NCBI RefSeq assembly: GCF_003070885.1
Contig: NZ_CP028913.1
Coordinates: 1,612,001-1,676,000, forward strand
DNA length: 64,000 nt
DNA from: Agromyces badenianii
Lineage (GTDB): Bacteria; Actinomycetota; Actinomycetes; Actinomycetales; Microbacteriaceae
Reading direction: 5' to 3'
Each line of letters begins with the position of its first letter. Position 1 is the first letter of the stretch. The notes beneath the pieces were generated by a model. The model worked only from the letters and a program-made list of their open reading frames with translations. It made no database searches and was not told the DNA's origin. The translations under genes were made by a program, and so were the position numbers. Shown piece by piece: positions 1 through 7,966 of this stretch.

Positions 1-285
1 GACGTCGAGCACTGGAAGCGCCGTGACCCCATCGAACGCCTCGAGAAGTACCTCGTCTCCGAGGGCGCGCTCACCGAGGCGATGCGCACCGAGATCGCGG
101 ATGCCGCGGAACAACTCGCGGCCCGCACGCGCGACGTCATGACGAGCGAGGCCGAACTCGACCCGCTCGAGCTCTTCGATCACGTCTACGGGCGGCAGCG
201 CCCCGCCCTCCTCGAGCAGCGCGCAGCCCTCGAGGCCGAGATCGCCGCCGGCGCCTTCGCGAGCCACCAGGGAGCCGCACGATGA
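1..285 (+). CDS. 2-oxoacid dehydrogenase E1 component, alpha subunit, C-terminal part (5' end outside window)
   Basis: This is the C-terminal 94 residues of an E1 alpha subunit, the thiamine-diphosphate decarboxylase part of a pyruvate or branched-chain 2-oxoacid dehydrogenase complex. The frame is open from the first base, with no start codon. The visible tail carries W-K-R-R-D-P-I-E-R-L, the motif with which these subunits enter their final helices, followed by a charged, Ala/Glu-rich helical tail typical of the family end. The stop overlaps the start of the E1 beta gene by 4 nt (ATGA), and E2 follows in the same way, so the three are translationally coupled. Whether the complex prefers pyruvate or branched-chain oxoacids cannot be decided from this fragment. 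Confidence 0.85.
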   Translation, partial: DVEHWKRRDPIERLEKYLVSEGALTEAMRTEIADAAEQLAARTRDVMTSEAELDPLELFDHVYGRQRPALLEQRAALEAEIAAGAFASHQGAAR

Positions 286-1304
286 CCGCGACCGCGACGA
301 GCACGCCGCCCGCCGAGGCATCCGCCCCGACGCAGCTCACGATGGCCGGCGCGCTGAACGCGGCCTTGCGCGACGCCATGTCGGTCGACGACCGGGTCGT
401 CGTCTACGGCGAAGACGTCGGGCCGCTCGGCGGCGTGTTCCGGGTCACCGACGGTCTGCATGCCGCCTTCGGCGACGATCGCATCTGGGATTCGCCGCTC
501 GCCGAGTCAGGCATCATCGGCACCGCGATCGGCATGGCGATGTACGGCATGCGACCCGTCGTCGAGATGCAGTTCGACGCGTTCAGCTACCCGGCGTTCG
601 AGCAGATGGTCTCGCACGTCGCGAAGATGCGGAACCGCACGAAGGGCCGCGTCACGTTGCCCATGGTCGTGCGCATCCCCTGCGCCGGCGCGATCGGCGG
701 CGTCGAGCACCACTCCGACTCCTCCGAGTCGTACTGGGCTTCGACGCCCGGCCTGACGGTCGTGATGCCGTCGAACCCGGCCGACGCGTACTCGATGCTC
801 CGCGAGGCGATCGACAGCGACGACCCCGTGGTCTTCATGGAACCGAAGAGCCGCTACTGGTCGAAGGCACCGCTCGCGCTGCCGGTGACGACCGCTCCGA
901 TGGACCGTGCGGAGGTCGTGCGCGAGGGCACCGACGTCACGCTCATCGGCTACGGCCCGACGGTGCGCACCGCGCTCGAGGCGGCCGAGGCGGCAGCCGC
1001 CGAGGGACTCTCGATCGAGGTCGTCGACCTGCGCAGCCTCTCCCCGTTCGACGACGCCACCGTCGGGGCCTCGGTGCGCAAGACCTCGCGCGCCGCCGTC
1101 ATCCACGAGGCCGCGCAGTTCGGCGGCTACGGCGCCGAGGTCGCCGCTCGCGTCACCGAGCGCAACTTCCATCACCTCGCGGCACCGGTGCTGCGCATCG
1201 CCGGCTTCGACATCCCGTACCCCTCTCCGAAACTCGAGGAGTACCACCTGCCGACCGCCGACCGGGTGCTCGCCGCGCTCGACACCTGGGAGTGGGACGC
1301 ATGA
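282..1304 (+). CDS. 2-oxoacid dehydrogenase E1 component, beta subunit
   Basis: A 340-residue transketolase-like beta subunit of the E1 heterotetramer, which with the alpha subunit decarboxylates a 2-oxoacid on thiamine diphosphate and acylates the lipoyl arm of E2. The N-terminal pyrimidine-binding domain shows VVYGEDVG near residues 40-48, and the conserved EMQFDAF and GGVEHHSDSSES stretches follow. The C-terminal transketolase domain has DVTLIGYG and VVDLRSLSPFD. Length is normal for the family. It starts on ATG inside the stop of the alpha gene and ends inside the start of E2, giving a tightly coupled operon. Substrate choice (pyruvate versus branched-chain oxoacids) is unresolved. Confidence 0.93.
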   Translation: MTATATSTPPAEASAPTQLTMAGALNAALRDAMSVDDRVVVYGEDVGPLGGVFRVTDGLHAAFGDDRIWDSPLAESGIIGTAIGMAMYGMRPVVEMQFDAFSYPAFEQMVSHVAKMRNRTKGRVTLPMVVRIPCAGAIGGVEHHSDSSESYWASTPGLTVVMPSNPADAYSMLREAIDSDDPVVFMEPKSRYWSKAPLALPVTTAPMDRAEVVREGTDVTLIGYGPTVRTALEAAEAAAAEGLSIEVVDLRSLSPFDDATVGASVRKTSRAAVIHEAAQFGGYGAEVAARVTERNFHHLAAPVLRIAGFDIPYPSPKLEEYHLPTADRVLAALDTWEWDA

Positions 1305-2671
1305 GCCGCGAGTTCATCCTGCCCGACCTCGGCGAGGGCCTCACCGAGGCCGAGATCGTCGCGTGGCTCGTCGCCCCGGGCGACGAGGTGACGATCGACC
1401 AGGTCGTCGTCGAGCTCGAGTCGGCGAAATCCGTCGTGCAATTGCCGACGCCGTTCGCGGGCGTCGTGGAATCGCTCGGCGGCGAGGTCGGCCAGGTGCT
1501 CCACGCGGGCACCGTGCTCATGACGCTCGCGGGCGAGGCCTCGGCGGCGGAAGTCGCGGAGCCGGCCGAACCCGGCATCGTCACGAGCGACTCCGCGCTC
1601 GCCGAGGAGTCCGGCGCGGTGCTGATCGGCTACGGCACCCGGCAATCGACGGTCACCAAGCGAGCCGCGTCGGCGCCCGCGCGCTTCGGCCGGCGCGGCG
1701 GCGGCACGTCGACGGCGCCGCGTTCGAGCGGCACCGCCCGACTCGACACCGCACGGCGCTCCCCCGTCGTCTCGCCGATCGTGCGGCGTCTCGCCCGTGA
1801 GCACGGCTTCGACGCCAGCCACCTGGTGGGATCTGGGCATGACCATCTCGTGATGCGGCGCGACGTGGAGTCGTTCATCGCCGAGCAGGGCGAACCGGCG
1901 ACGACGGAGGCTCTCGAGGCATCCGCTGCCCCCTCGCGCTCAGCGACGCCCGCCGCGGGTGCCCCCGACCGCGACCGCGACGGCGACCGCCGTGTGCCGC
2001 TCGACCGCATGGCACGTGCCGCGGCCGCCCACTTCTCCCGGTCACGCCGCGAGATCCCCGAGGCGACCGTGTGGATGGACGTCGACGCCACGGAGCTGCT
2101 GGCCGCACGCGGGCAGCTGCAGGAGGCGACCGGTGAACGCTTCGGCATCACCGCGCTGATCGCGCGATTCGTCGTCGCCGGGCTCGCGAAGCATCCCGCA
2201 CTGAATGCGAGCTTCGATGCCGAGCGCGAAGAACTCGTCTACCACTCGGCCGTGAACCTCGGGCTCGCCGCGCAGACCCCGCGCGGCCTGCTCGTGCCGG
2301 TCGTGCACGGGGCCGAGCGGATGCCGCTGCGCGCGATTCGCGACGCGATCGCCGCACGCACCGACGAGGCCGGCACCGGGGTCTTCCCGCCCTCGGCGCT
2401 CACCGGCGGAACCTTCACCCTGAACAACTACGGCACGCTCGGCGTCGACGGCTCGGCGGCGATCATCAACCATCCCGAGGCGGCCATGCTCGGTGTCGGC
2501 AGGTTCGTCGAACGCCCGTGGGTCGTCGACGGACAGATCGCGGTTCGCACGGTGACGGAACTCACGATCTCGTTCGATCACCGCGTCTGCGACGGAGCGG
2601 AGGCCGCGGCGTTCCTGACCTTCGTGGCGCGCTGCATCGAACGCCCGGTGTCGGTGCTCGCAGAGCTCTGA
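1301..2671 (+). CDS. 2-oxoacid dehydrogenase E2 component (dihydrolipoamide acyltransferase)
   Basis: A 456-residue E2 core enzyme. In order: one lipoyl domain (about residues 1-78) with the lipoylated lysine in ELESAKSVVQ (Lys43); an Ala/Pro/Arg-rich linker; a peripheral-subunit-binding domain (SPIVRRLAREHGF, about 150-185); a second Ala-rich linker; and the catalytic CoA acyltransferase domain ending with SFDHRVCDG, which holds the HxxxDG active-site motif. I chose the ATG at 1301 because it overlaps the E1 beta stop as ATGA and begins directly at the lipoyl domain; an upstream GTG at 1292 would add only three residues. A single lipoyl domain is more usual in branched-chain-type or smaller actinobacterial E2 proteins. 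No E3 gene follows; the next gene is on the opposite strand. Confidence 0.94.
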   Translation: MSREFILPDLGEGLTEAEIVAWLVAPGDEVTIDQVVVELESAKSVVQLPTPFAGVVESLGGEVGQVLHAGTVLMTLAGEASAAEVAEPAEPGIVTSDSALAEESGAVLIGYGTRQSTVTKRAASAPARFGRRGGGTSTAPRSSGTARLDTARRSPVVSPIVRRLAREHGFDASHLVGSGHDHLVMRRDVESFIAEQGEPATTEALEASAAPSRSATPAAGAPDRDRDGDRRVPLDRMARAAAAHFSRSRREIPEATVWMDVDATELLAARGQLQEATGERFGITALIARFVVAGLAKHPALNASFDAEREELVYHSAVNLGLAAQTPRGLLVPVVHGAERMPLRAIRDAIAARTDEAGTGVFPPSALTGGTFTLNNYGTLGVDGSAAIINHPEAAMLGVGRFVERPWVVDGQIAVRTVTELTISFDHRVCDGAEAAAFLTFVARCIERPVSVLAEL

Positions 2672-2687
2672 GCCTGGCGAAGTCCGA

Positions 2688-3203
2688 TCAGAAGAACTCG
2701 TCGGGCGTACCCGCCGCGCGCTCGACGTCGCGGGTGTCTTGCGAGACCGCCTTGAGCTTCGCAACCGCGACCCGCAGTCCCGACTCCATCTGGGCGGCCC
2801 ACGCGTCGGACTCGCGGGCGCTCACCTCTGCGGCGCGGGCCCGGGCCTCGCTCGCCTCTGCGGCGTTGCGAGCGTCGCGCACCTGGCGAAGCGCGAGCGA
2901 GATGCCGTAGTACGCGGCGACCATGGTGGCGATCGGCGCGGCGATGATCGCGAGCGCACTGATCGCGGGCCCGGTGGGACTGAAGGCGATCAGCAGCGCG
3001 AAGGCGAGGAACAGCGCGACGATGGCCGCCAGCACGACCAGCATGAACCGAAGGTCGCTGCTCCACTTGCGTCGCTCGACGGGATCGGTCGATGGCGTGG
3101 CCGCCTCACGTGGAACCTGGCCGGGCGGGGCCGGCGCGAAGTTCGGCAATGCCGTAGTGGTGGCGGCGTCATCGCCGGTCGGACGGGCGTACGCGTCGGA
3201 CAT
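2688..3203 (-). CDS. Small two-helix membrane protein with C-terminal coiled coil, unknown function
   Basis: I do not recognise this 171-residue protein. The first 45 residues are polar, Pro/Ala-rich and likely disordered. Two hydrophobic segments follow (about residues 52-75, FMLVVLAAIVALFLAFALLI, and about 82-103), separated by a short Ser/Pro-containing turn. The C-terminal 65 residues are an Ala/Arg/Glu-rich helix with coiled-coil character (RQVRDARNAAEASEARARAA). I prefer the ATG at 3203 over one 39 nt upstream because it has a GAGGAA ribosome site about 5 nt before it. It converges on the E2 gene with a 16-nt gap. The layout suggests a membrane-anchored scaffold, but that is only inference. 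Confidence 0.7.
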   Translation of the reverse strand: MSDAYARPTGDDAATTTALPNFAPAPPGQVPREAATPSTDPVERRKWSSDLRFMLVVLAAIVALFLAFALLIAFSPTGPAISALAIIAAPIATMVAAYYGISLALRQVRDARNAAEASEARARAAEVSARESDAWAAQMESGLRVAVAKLKAVSQDTRDVERAAGTPDEFF

Positions 3204-3309
3204 CCGTTCCTCGTTCCCCTTGCAATCGGATCGACCCCCCAATTGTGGGCCGCGTCCATCGACGGGTCAAGGCGCCGCGCTGCGTCGCGCGAGCCCGACG
3301 CCGAGATGC

Positions 3310-3807
3310 TCAGGCGGCCTTCGCCTGGGCGAGGCCTTCTTCGATCGCGGCGATCACGGCCGGATCGTCGGGCAGCGTGGTCGGGCGGAATCGCACCACC
3401 TGCCCACCCGGTTGCACGACGAACTTCTCGAAGTTCCACTTCACGCGACCGGCCTTGCCGTCGGCGTCGGTCACCGTGGTGAGTTCGGCGTAGAGCGGAT
3501 GCCGGTGACGCCCGTTGACCTTGGCCTTCTCCATGAGCGGGAAGGTCACGCCATACGTCATCGAGCAGAACTCCTTGATGTCGTCGCCGTCACCCGGCTC
3601 CTGCCCTGCGAACTGGTTGCACGGGAAGCCGAGCACCGTGAACCCGCGGTCGCCGTACTCGCGCTGCAGCTCCTCGAGCTTCTCGTACTGCGGCGTGAGG
3701 CCGCACCTCGACGCGACGTTCACGATCATCACGACCTGGTCGGCGTAATCGCCGAGGGAGGTCGCATCGCCGTCGATCGTCGTCAGGGGGATCTCTCTGA
3801 TGTCCAC
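3310..3807 (-). CDS. Glutathione peroxidase-family thiol peroxidase
   Basis: A 165-residue cytoplasmic thioredoxin-fold peroxidase of the GPx/BtuE family, reducing hydroperoxides with thiols (in actinobacteria probably thioredoxin or mycothiol rather than glutathione). The peroxidatic cysteine is Cys35 in NVASRCGLTPQY. The catalytic Gln lies in GFPCNQFAGQEP (about 60-71) and the Trp/Asn pair in KWNFEKF. It uses Cys, not selenocysteine. The GTG start at 3807 lies exactly 6 nt after a TAAGCT hexamer (3814-3819), so the mRNA is probably leaderless. Its promoter region is shared with the divergent membrane-protein gene beginning at 3965. Confidence 0.93.
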   Translation of the reverse strand: MDIREIPLTTIDGDATSLGDYADQVVMIVNVASRCGLTPQYEKLEELQREYGDRGFTVLGFPCNQFAGQEPGDGDDIKEFCSMTYGVTFPLMEKAKVNGRHRHPLYAELTTVTDADGKAGRVKWNFEKFVVQPGGQVVRFRPTTLPDDPAVIAAIEEGLAQAKAA

Positions 3808-3964
3808 TCCCCGAGCTTACGTGTCGCAACGGCACACGCGGGTGGATTCACATCGAGCTCGGAGAACGCGGCTTCCGCCCGGTGTCGCACCGTCACGCTA
3901 CGGTCGAGTGAACCGATCGCAGACCCCACGGGTCACGGCCCGCTGGAAGGAACGCGCCACCGCC

Positions 3965-4750
3965 ATGATGGGCGTCAACCATGCCACCAGCGGGGCCGCC
4001 GCCTGGATCGCCGCGACCGGAGCGGTTCCGTACCTCACGAGCGGCGCCTACCCGCTCGACCCGGTCGCCGTCGTCACTGGATCCGTCATCTGCGCCGGGG
4101 CGGCATTGCTGCCCGACGCGGATCACCACAACGCGACGATCGCCCATTCGGTTCCGATCGTCGGCCGCCTCGCTGCGGGCGCGGTCGGTGCGATCTCCGG
4201 CGGGCACCGGCACGGCGCTCATTCGCTGGTCGCCGCGGCGATCGTCGGCCTCGGCGCGTGGGCGCTGACGTTCCTGACGCTCACCACCGACCGTCTCGGC
4301 ACCTTCTCCATCGGCACCGCGATCGGTTCGACGGCACTCGTCTGCTTCGCCGTGAAGGCCCGCGACATGGTGGATTCCTGGCTGAAGGCCTGGATGCTCG
4401 GCGCGGCATTCGGGTTGATCCTGGTGTTCCTCGTTCCCAGCAGCGTCGAGTGGTTCCCACTCGCAGTCGTCGTCGGATTCGTCGCCCACCTCGCGGGCGA
4501 CTTCCTCACGACCGGCGGCCTGCCCGGCCCCCTGTGGCCGATCAGACTGCGCCCGCCTGCAGGGTTGAGGCGGATTCCGATCATCAGCGGCGTCTGGATG
4601 CCGAGCGGCCACGTCGCCCTGCCGGTGCTCGGCAACACCGGCTCGGCACGTGAACTGGCACTCGGGCTCGCGCTCGCGCTGTACGTGCTTCTCGGCGTCG
4701 CGCACGAGACGCTCCGCGGGTTCGGCATCGACCTGTTCACGCTGATCTAG
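3965..4750 (+). CDS. DUF457/YdjM-type membrane-bound metal-dependent hydrolase homologue
   Basis: A 261-residue polytopic membrane protein of the DUF457 (YdjM) group, whose members are annotated as membrane-bound metal-dependent hydrolases and have been linked to stress-related membrane functions; the true reaction is unknown. Conserved pieces are the N-terminal MMGVNHATSG, LLPDADHHNATIAHS, a HRHGAHSL histidine motif, and GDFLTTGGLPGPLWPI near the C-terminus. These are the family's potential metal ligands. Five to seven hydrophobic segments are visible. I chose the ATG at 3965 because homologues begin at this motif; an AAGGAA lies 13 nt upstream. An in-frame GTG at 3908 and an ATG at 3800 would add a basic N-terminus with no family counterpart. 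Confidence 0.85.
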   Translation: MMGVNHATSGAAAWIAATGAVPYLTSGAYPLDPVAVVTGSVICAGAALLPDADHHNATIAHSVPIVGRLAAGAVGAISGGHRHGAHSLVAAAIVGLGAWALTFLTLTTDRLGTFSIGTAIGSTALVCFAVKARDMVDSWLKAWMLGAAFGLILVFLVPSSVEWFPLAVVVGFVAHLAGDFLTTGGLPGPLWPIRLRPPAGLRRIPIISGVWMPSGHVALPVLGNTGSARELALGLALALYVLLGVAHETLRGFGIDLFTLI

Positions 4751-4889
4751 CTGTCGTACGCCGTCGCATCGCTTGAGCGGACGGCGCGAGGAGGGCGGCA
4801 CCGCATGCCCCGAGTTGGGGGCAGTCAGAGCCTTGCCAAGTTCCGAGACGTACCCAAGACTGCGATCAGCACAACCGACGGGGGTTCGC

Positions 4890-6407
4890 ATGGGTTTCGA
4901 TGCCAGGGTTTCGTCCGCAATGCTCTCGCTCGGCTACGACGTGTTCCCGTTCGAAGCGTTCGACCCGTCAGGGCGAGTGAAGATCCCCGAGATGGTTCAG
5001 CTTCCGACCCACGTTCGGGACGGCATCGGCCGCGTCGCGGTCGCGCCGGCGTGGGCGGAGATCTATCGAACCCTTTCAGTGCTCGACGACCCGCAGTGGC
5101 GCTGTTTCATGGTCGGCGTGGGGTATCAATCCGGCACGCTCAATGTGGCGATCTTCAAACCCTCGAACTCCGTTGGCGGGCCGGACCAAGCGCACGAATG
5201 GTCGCGCTCCTACCAATCGACGGTCGCAACGACCCTCAAGAGTTTCAGCGGCACCCGCCACGTCGTCGATCCGGCGTGGTTCGAAGTTCTCGACGATGCG
5301 ATCGACAAGGTGAAGCAGTACCGGGAGGACCGGAAGAACCCGGCGACGGATCCGGCCTCGGGCACAGCCACCGACGACGCTGGAATCGATCCGCCGAAGG
5401 GCGAACTCGGCACGGACGCGCTCGGCACCTTCGATGTCGTGCTGATGGGCCTGAGCTTCATGAGCAAGTTCCTCCGCACGTTGAAGGTGAGCACCGAGAT
5501 CCGCACGACCGTGTACTGGTACGCGGTCTCCGGCACCGACATGGACCTCGACTTCGCACGCCGCTGGCGTCCGATCCACACCGACTATCGACTCGACGGA
5601 ACCATCAGAGCGGTCCATGGGCTGTGGGATCCAGAGCCGGCACCGGGTTCACCGCGATTCTGGAAGGGAAGCGAGGTCGACTGGAAGGCGTGGCTGTGGA
5701 AGATGCCGCACGAATCCTGGCAATGGTGCATGGCGTTCTATCCGACCCTCAACTGCGGCGGCCCTCAGCTGCTCGCCGGCGACGAAGTGCTGGAGTTCCG
5801 CGCAGTCGACCGCGCGGACGAACTCTCACGACTGCCGGTGATCGATCCGCTCCCACCGGCCGGCGAATCGGCACTGTCCGTCGCCGGACTCGAAGTGTGG
5901 AACGAGGACGAGCTCGACGAGAATGAGCTCGACGACGACGGGGCCTGGATCGCCGAGGGAGAGCTGGCCAGCCTCGACCTCGACGGCACGCATCCGACGT
6001 GCCCGAGCCCGACCAAATGGAAGCTCGTCGGCACCTCTCCGTTCAAGGGGACGATGCGACCTGTGTCGTCGGCCGTGACTGCGAGGATCGGCCCCATCCG
6101 GTACACCTTCCGGGTGGAACGTGCGCTGACCTTCTCCGCCACCGTCACCGGCGGGGTCAAGGTCGCGATTCCGACCATCGAACTCGAGACCGGTCTGTCG
6201 CTCACCACGAGCGTCACCATCACCAGCCGAGAATCAGTGACCTACGACATCCCGAAGGGTGCCACCGTCGCTCTCTTCGGCGGTTGCGGATACTACGTTC
6301 GGACCTTTCGACGGACCGTCTACGGATCGGCCATGTGCAACCCGGTCGTCCAGGAAACGAAGATCGCTTCGCCCTACATGAAATACCTCGAACCTCGGAG
6401 GGTCTGA
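4890..6407 (+). CDS. Orphan 505-residue protein, unknown function
   Basis: I do not recognise this protein. It starts on ATG at 4890 with a GGGGG stretch just upstream; an in-frame ATG at 4773 would add 39 unconvincing residues. There is no signal peptide or membrane helix. The N-terminal 300 residues look globular and are rich in Trp/Tyr (YWYAVSGTDMDLDFARRW; WKAWLWKMPHESWQWCMAF). An acidic spacer (EDELDENELDDDG, about residues 338-350) separates a C-terminal domain of about 125 residues with alternating Thr/Ser/Val strands (LSLTTSVTITSRESVTYDIP) and a GGCGYY turn. That pattern loosely recalls beta-rich, possibly pore-forming or adhesive domains, but this is a weak guess. The gene is visibly less GC-rich than its neighbours and lies just outside a tRNA-derived repeat, so transfer is plausible. 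Confidence 0.75.
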   Translation: MGFDARVSSAMLSLGYDVFPFEAFDPSGRVKIPEMVQLPTHVRDGIGRVAVAPAWAEIYRTLSVLDDPQWRCFMVGVGYQSGTLNVAIFKPSNSVGGPDQAHEWSRSYQSTVATTLKSFSGTRHVVDPAWFEVLDDAIDKVKQYREDRKNPATDPASGTATDDAGIDPPKGELGTDALGTFDVVLMGLSFMSKFLRTLKVSTEIRTTVYWYAVSGTDMDLDFARRWRPIHTDYRLDGTIRAVHGLWDPEPAPGSPRFWKGSEVDWKAWLWKMPHESWQWCMAFYPTLNCGGPQLLAGDEVLEFRAVDRADELSRLPVIDPLPPAGESALSVAGLEVWNEDELDENELDDDGAWIAEGELASLDLDGTHPTCPSPTKWKLVGTSPFKGTMRPVSSAVTARIGPIRYTFRVERALTFSATVTGGVKVAIPTIELETGLSLTTSVTITSRESVTYDIPKGATVALFGGCGYYVRTFRRTVYGSAMCNPVVQETKIASPYMKYLEPRRV

Positions 6408-6953
6408 AAGGCCGCGTGTTCAGTCGCCGTCGTAAGGCCGACCGGCCGAACACCGCGCCCCCTGAGCGACGAGGAGTGCATCTCACCAGCCACCGAATTG
6501 GTGGATCTGATGGGACTCGACCCCTGACCCCCTGAGTGGACGGCAGGTGGTTTCGGGCACCGGCGTCCCTGCGCGATCGTCTGCGTTTGTCGGCCTGACC
6601 GGTATTTCCTCTACCGGCGAAGGGATTCGCGTGAGCGATGATCGGCGTTCCATGGCGTCGCTCTGCGTTCATTGAGGGCCGCAACGGCCCACTATCGGCC
6701 ACGTTCCGCGGGCCGGTTCTAAATCTATCCAATTGGGCCGTTGGAATGTCGGCCCAAGTCAGCGCACTCTTGAACGTATCATCTGGGTGTGTGCTGTGAT
6801 GAAGCCCGCCGGGCCCATGGCGTAGAATTCCCCGCGGAACTGCGAGTTCCTGCACGCGATATGGACTGCGAACCATGCTCGTAAGGGCATCCTCGACCGC
6901 GAAATCACCGGTTCCGCGCTAGGTGTCCCCTGTCTCCGCTCGCATCGATACCC
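6408..6953. other. 546-bp gene-free stretch with lower GC and a tRNA-derived repeat
   Basis: I see no convincing gene here. Open frames in this stretch lack family resemblance and ribosome sites. It holds the partial tRNA-Ala copy listed separately, a GGAACT-GCG-AGTTCC inverted repeat (6836-6850) and TAGAAT and TAAAT-type words that could be weak promoters. The base composition is clearly more AT-rich than flanking housekeeping genes. I interpret it as decayed accessory DNA. Confidence 0.6.
6498..6534 (+). repeat. Partial copy of the tRNA-Ala 3' half, probable att-site relic
   Basis: These 37 nt match 7886-7923, the acceptor and T-arm end of the tRNA-Ala gene, in the same orientation. The alignment has one substitution and one single-base deletion over 38 columns. 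The copy stops before the anticodon arm, so it cannot be a functional tRNA. A direct repeat of a tRNA 3' end is the usual footprint of a tyrosine-recombinase element integrated into that tRNA. The 1.35 kb between the copies carries an excisionase-like gene but no integrase. Confidence 0.8.
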
Positions 6954-7181
6954 TCACGGGCAGACGCGAACCCTGCGTCCATCGAAGCTGATGATGTCGC
7001 CAAGCTGTAGCTGCCGACCGCGTCGGCGATCAACCTCGCCGTTCACGACCACATAGCCGTTGATGATGGCCTCTTTCACGTGTCCACCGGAGTCGAGGAG
7101 CCCAGCGAACTTCAGGAACTGCCCGAGGCGAATGACCTCACCGCCGATCGGGACGTCTTCGATCGGAGCCGGGTTCGTCAT
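6954..7181 (-). CDS. Small S4-domain RNA-binding protein (YbcJ/YaaA-like)
   Basis: A 75-residue stand-alone S4 domain. The alphaL motif is seen as IRLGQFLKFAGLLDSGGHVK followed by GYVVVNGEV and the basic RRRGRQLQLGDII, the order typical of small S4 proteins that bind structured RNA, often rRNA or ribosomal subunits. Length matches the YbcJ group. The ATG start at 7181 lies 6 nt downstream of a TAACAT hexamer (7188-7193), which suggests a leaderless transcript. It lies between the two tRNA-derived repeats. Such genes are usually chromosomal, so either it was carried by the element or the element boundaries have been rearranged. Confidence 0.85.
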   Translation of the reverse strand: MTNPAPIEDVPIGGEVIRLGQFLKFAGLLDSGGHVKEAIINGYVVVNGEVDRRRGRQLQLGDIISFDGRRVRVCP

Positions 7182-7360
7182 CCCCGAATGTTAGTCGACC
7201 CGGTGCCGGCCCCCAAGCCGGTCCTCCCAGTGCTCCTCGAAGTTCCGGACGTCCTTGTCGATAGCCCATCTGGCTGTCGTAATTAGCGGTCCGCGCCGGG
7301 ATCCCCACGTCTTTCTTCACGTCGTGCTCACGCCTGCTAACGTCCGACCCGGAGGTCCAC

Positions 7361-7450
7361 GTGCTGAACAATCGCGAGATCGCGACATTCATTCTCATCG
7401 GAGCAGGCATAGTCCTCGCCCTTGCAATTCCATCGGTCCGCAGATCCGGG
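7361..7450 (+). pseudogene. 5' fragment of a membrane-protein gene
   Basis: A GTG start at 7361 has a good GGAGG ribosome site 5 nt upstream and a TAACGT hexamer at 7338-7343, and opens with MLNNREIATFILIGAG followed by a hydrophobic helix and PSVRRS. This beginning resembles the N-terminus of a family of actinobacterial membrane proteins of unknown function (from memory, unverified). After about 29 codons the frame degenerates into Arg/Cys/His-rich sequence that looks non-coding and runs antisense to the excisionase-like gene. I infer a gene truncated by insertion or deletion. The rest of 7182-7515 shows no other gene. Confidence 0.5.
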
Positions 7451-7515
7451 TTCCATTTTGCTGCGTGGCATTGCAATCCCCTCTGTCTTCACAGAGGAGA
7501 AGGCCATCGCCGTTG

Positions 7516-7710
7516 TCACCGTCGGTCCGTCCGGGCCCTCAGCCAAGCCAAAACGTTCTCGCGGCTGTATCGCAGATGCTCGCCGAGCTTGGTGGCCTTC
7601 GGGCCGGTTCCTTCGAGGCGCCAGTGCGCCAGCTTGTCGACGCTCAGGTAGTCCCCGAGCTCGTCGACGAACCGGGATGCCGGAACGGTGGGTTGGGTTG
7701 ATGTGCTCAT
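7516..7710 (-). CDS. Excisionase-like small DNA-binding protein (MerR-type winged helix)
   Basis: A 64-residue protein whose core, ELGDYLSVDKLAHWRLEGTG followed by GPKATKLGEHLRYSRENVLAWL, matches the helix-turn-helix domain 17 / excisionase family: recognition helix, the Trp-Arg-x-x-Gly-x-Gly-Pro wing, and a final RYxxxDVxxWL-like helix. Such proteins act as recombination directionality factors or small regulators on integrated elements. The ATG at 7710 follows GAGGAG closely (1-nt spacing). It sits about 180 bp from the tRNA-Ala 3' end and next to a truncated gene, with no integrase in the interval, so it is most likely the remaining piece of a decayed integrative element. Confidence 0.75.
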   Translation of the reverse strand: MSTSTQPTVPASRFVDELGDYLSVDKLAHWRLEGTGPKATKLGEHLRYSRENVLAWLRARTDRR

Positions 7711-7847
7711 GCTCCTCAGGAGTGCGCATCAAGCCGAAATGCTTGCCGTCTCAGGACTTCGCATGTGGATGACTGTGGCGGCCCGTCATCGATTTGATAA
7801 AGGCCCCAAAACAGCCCCCACGGCCTGTTCTCGGCCGTATTCAACGC

Positions 7848-7886
7848 GAAAAACCCCTGTGAATCTTGCGATTCATCAGGGGTTCT
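7848..7886 (-). terminator. Rho-independent terminator of tRNA-Ala
   Basis: Read on the minus strand, an AACCCCTG-ATGAATC arm pairs with GATTCA-CAGGGGTT around a GCAA loop (one bulge), and a run of five T follows. It begins directly after the tRNA CCA end. Confidence 0.85.
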
Positions 7887-7962
7887 TGGTGGATCTGAGG
7901 GGACTCGAACCCCTGACCCCCTGCATGCCATGCAGGTGCGCTACCAGCTGCGCCACAGACCC
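7887..7962 (-). tRNA. tRNA-Ala (anticodon GGC)
   Basis: A 76-nt cloverleaf on the minus strand with encoded CCA. The acceptor stem is GGGTCTG paired with CAGATCC (one G-T pair). The anticodon stem CCTGC/GCAGG closes the loop ATGGCAT, placing GGC at positions 34-36, which reads GCC alanine codons. The T arm is AGGGG-TTCGAGT-CCCCT. Its 3' half is partly duplicated at 6498-6534. Confidence 0.97.
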
Positions 7963-7966
7963 GTAC

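Noticed and set aside
507..1247. Long open frames antisense to nearly every gene (here against E1 beta)
   Set aside because: High GC removes stop codons from shadow frames. Their proteins are Arg/Asp/His-rich without domains, and the sense frame has clear family motifs.
3800..3964. Upstream starts (ATG 3800, GTG 3908) for the DUF457 gene
   Set aside because: They add a basic extension not found in the family and ATG 3800 would overlap the divergent peroxidase gene.
6498..6534. A second tRNA-Ala
   Set aside because: Only the acceptor and T-arm part is present; no D arm or anticodon arm follows, and the T loop has a deletion.
6220..6876. 218-residue minus-strand open frame covering the gap after the orphan gene
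   Set aside because: It overlaps the orphan gene on the other strand, has no ribosome site and its translation looks random.
7255..7701. 148-residue plus-strand frame across the island
   Set aside because: No family features; it runs antisense to the excisionase-like gene, which has a convincing domain.
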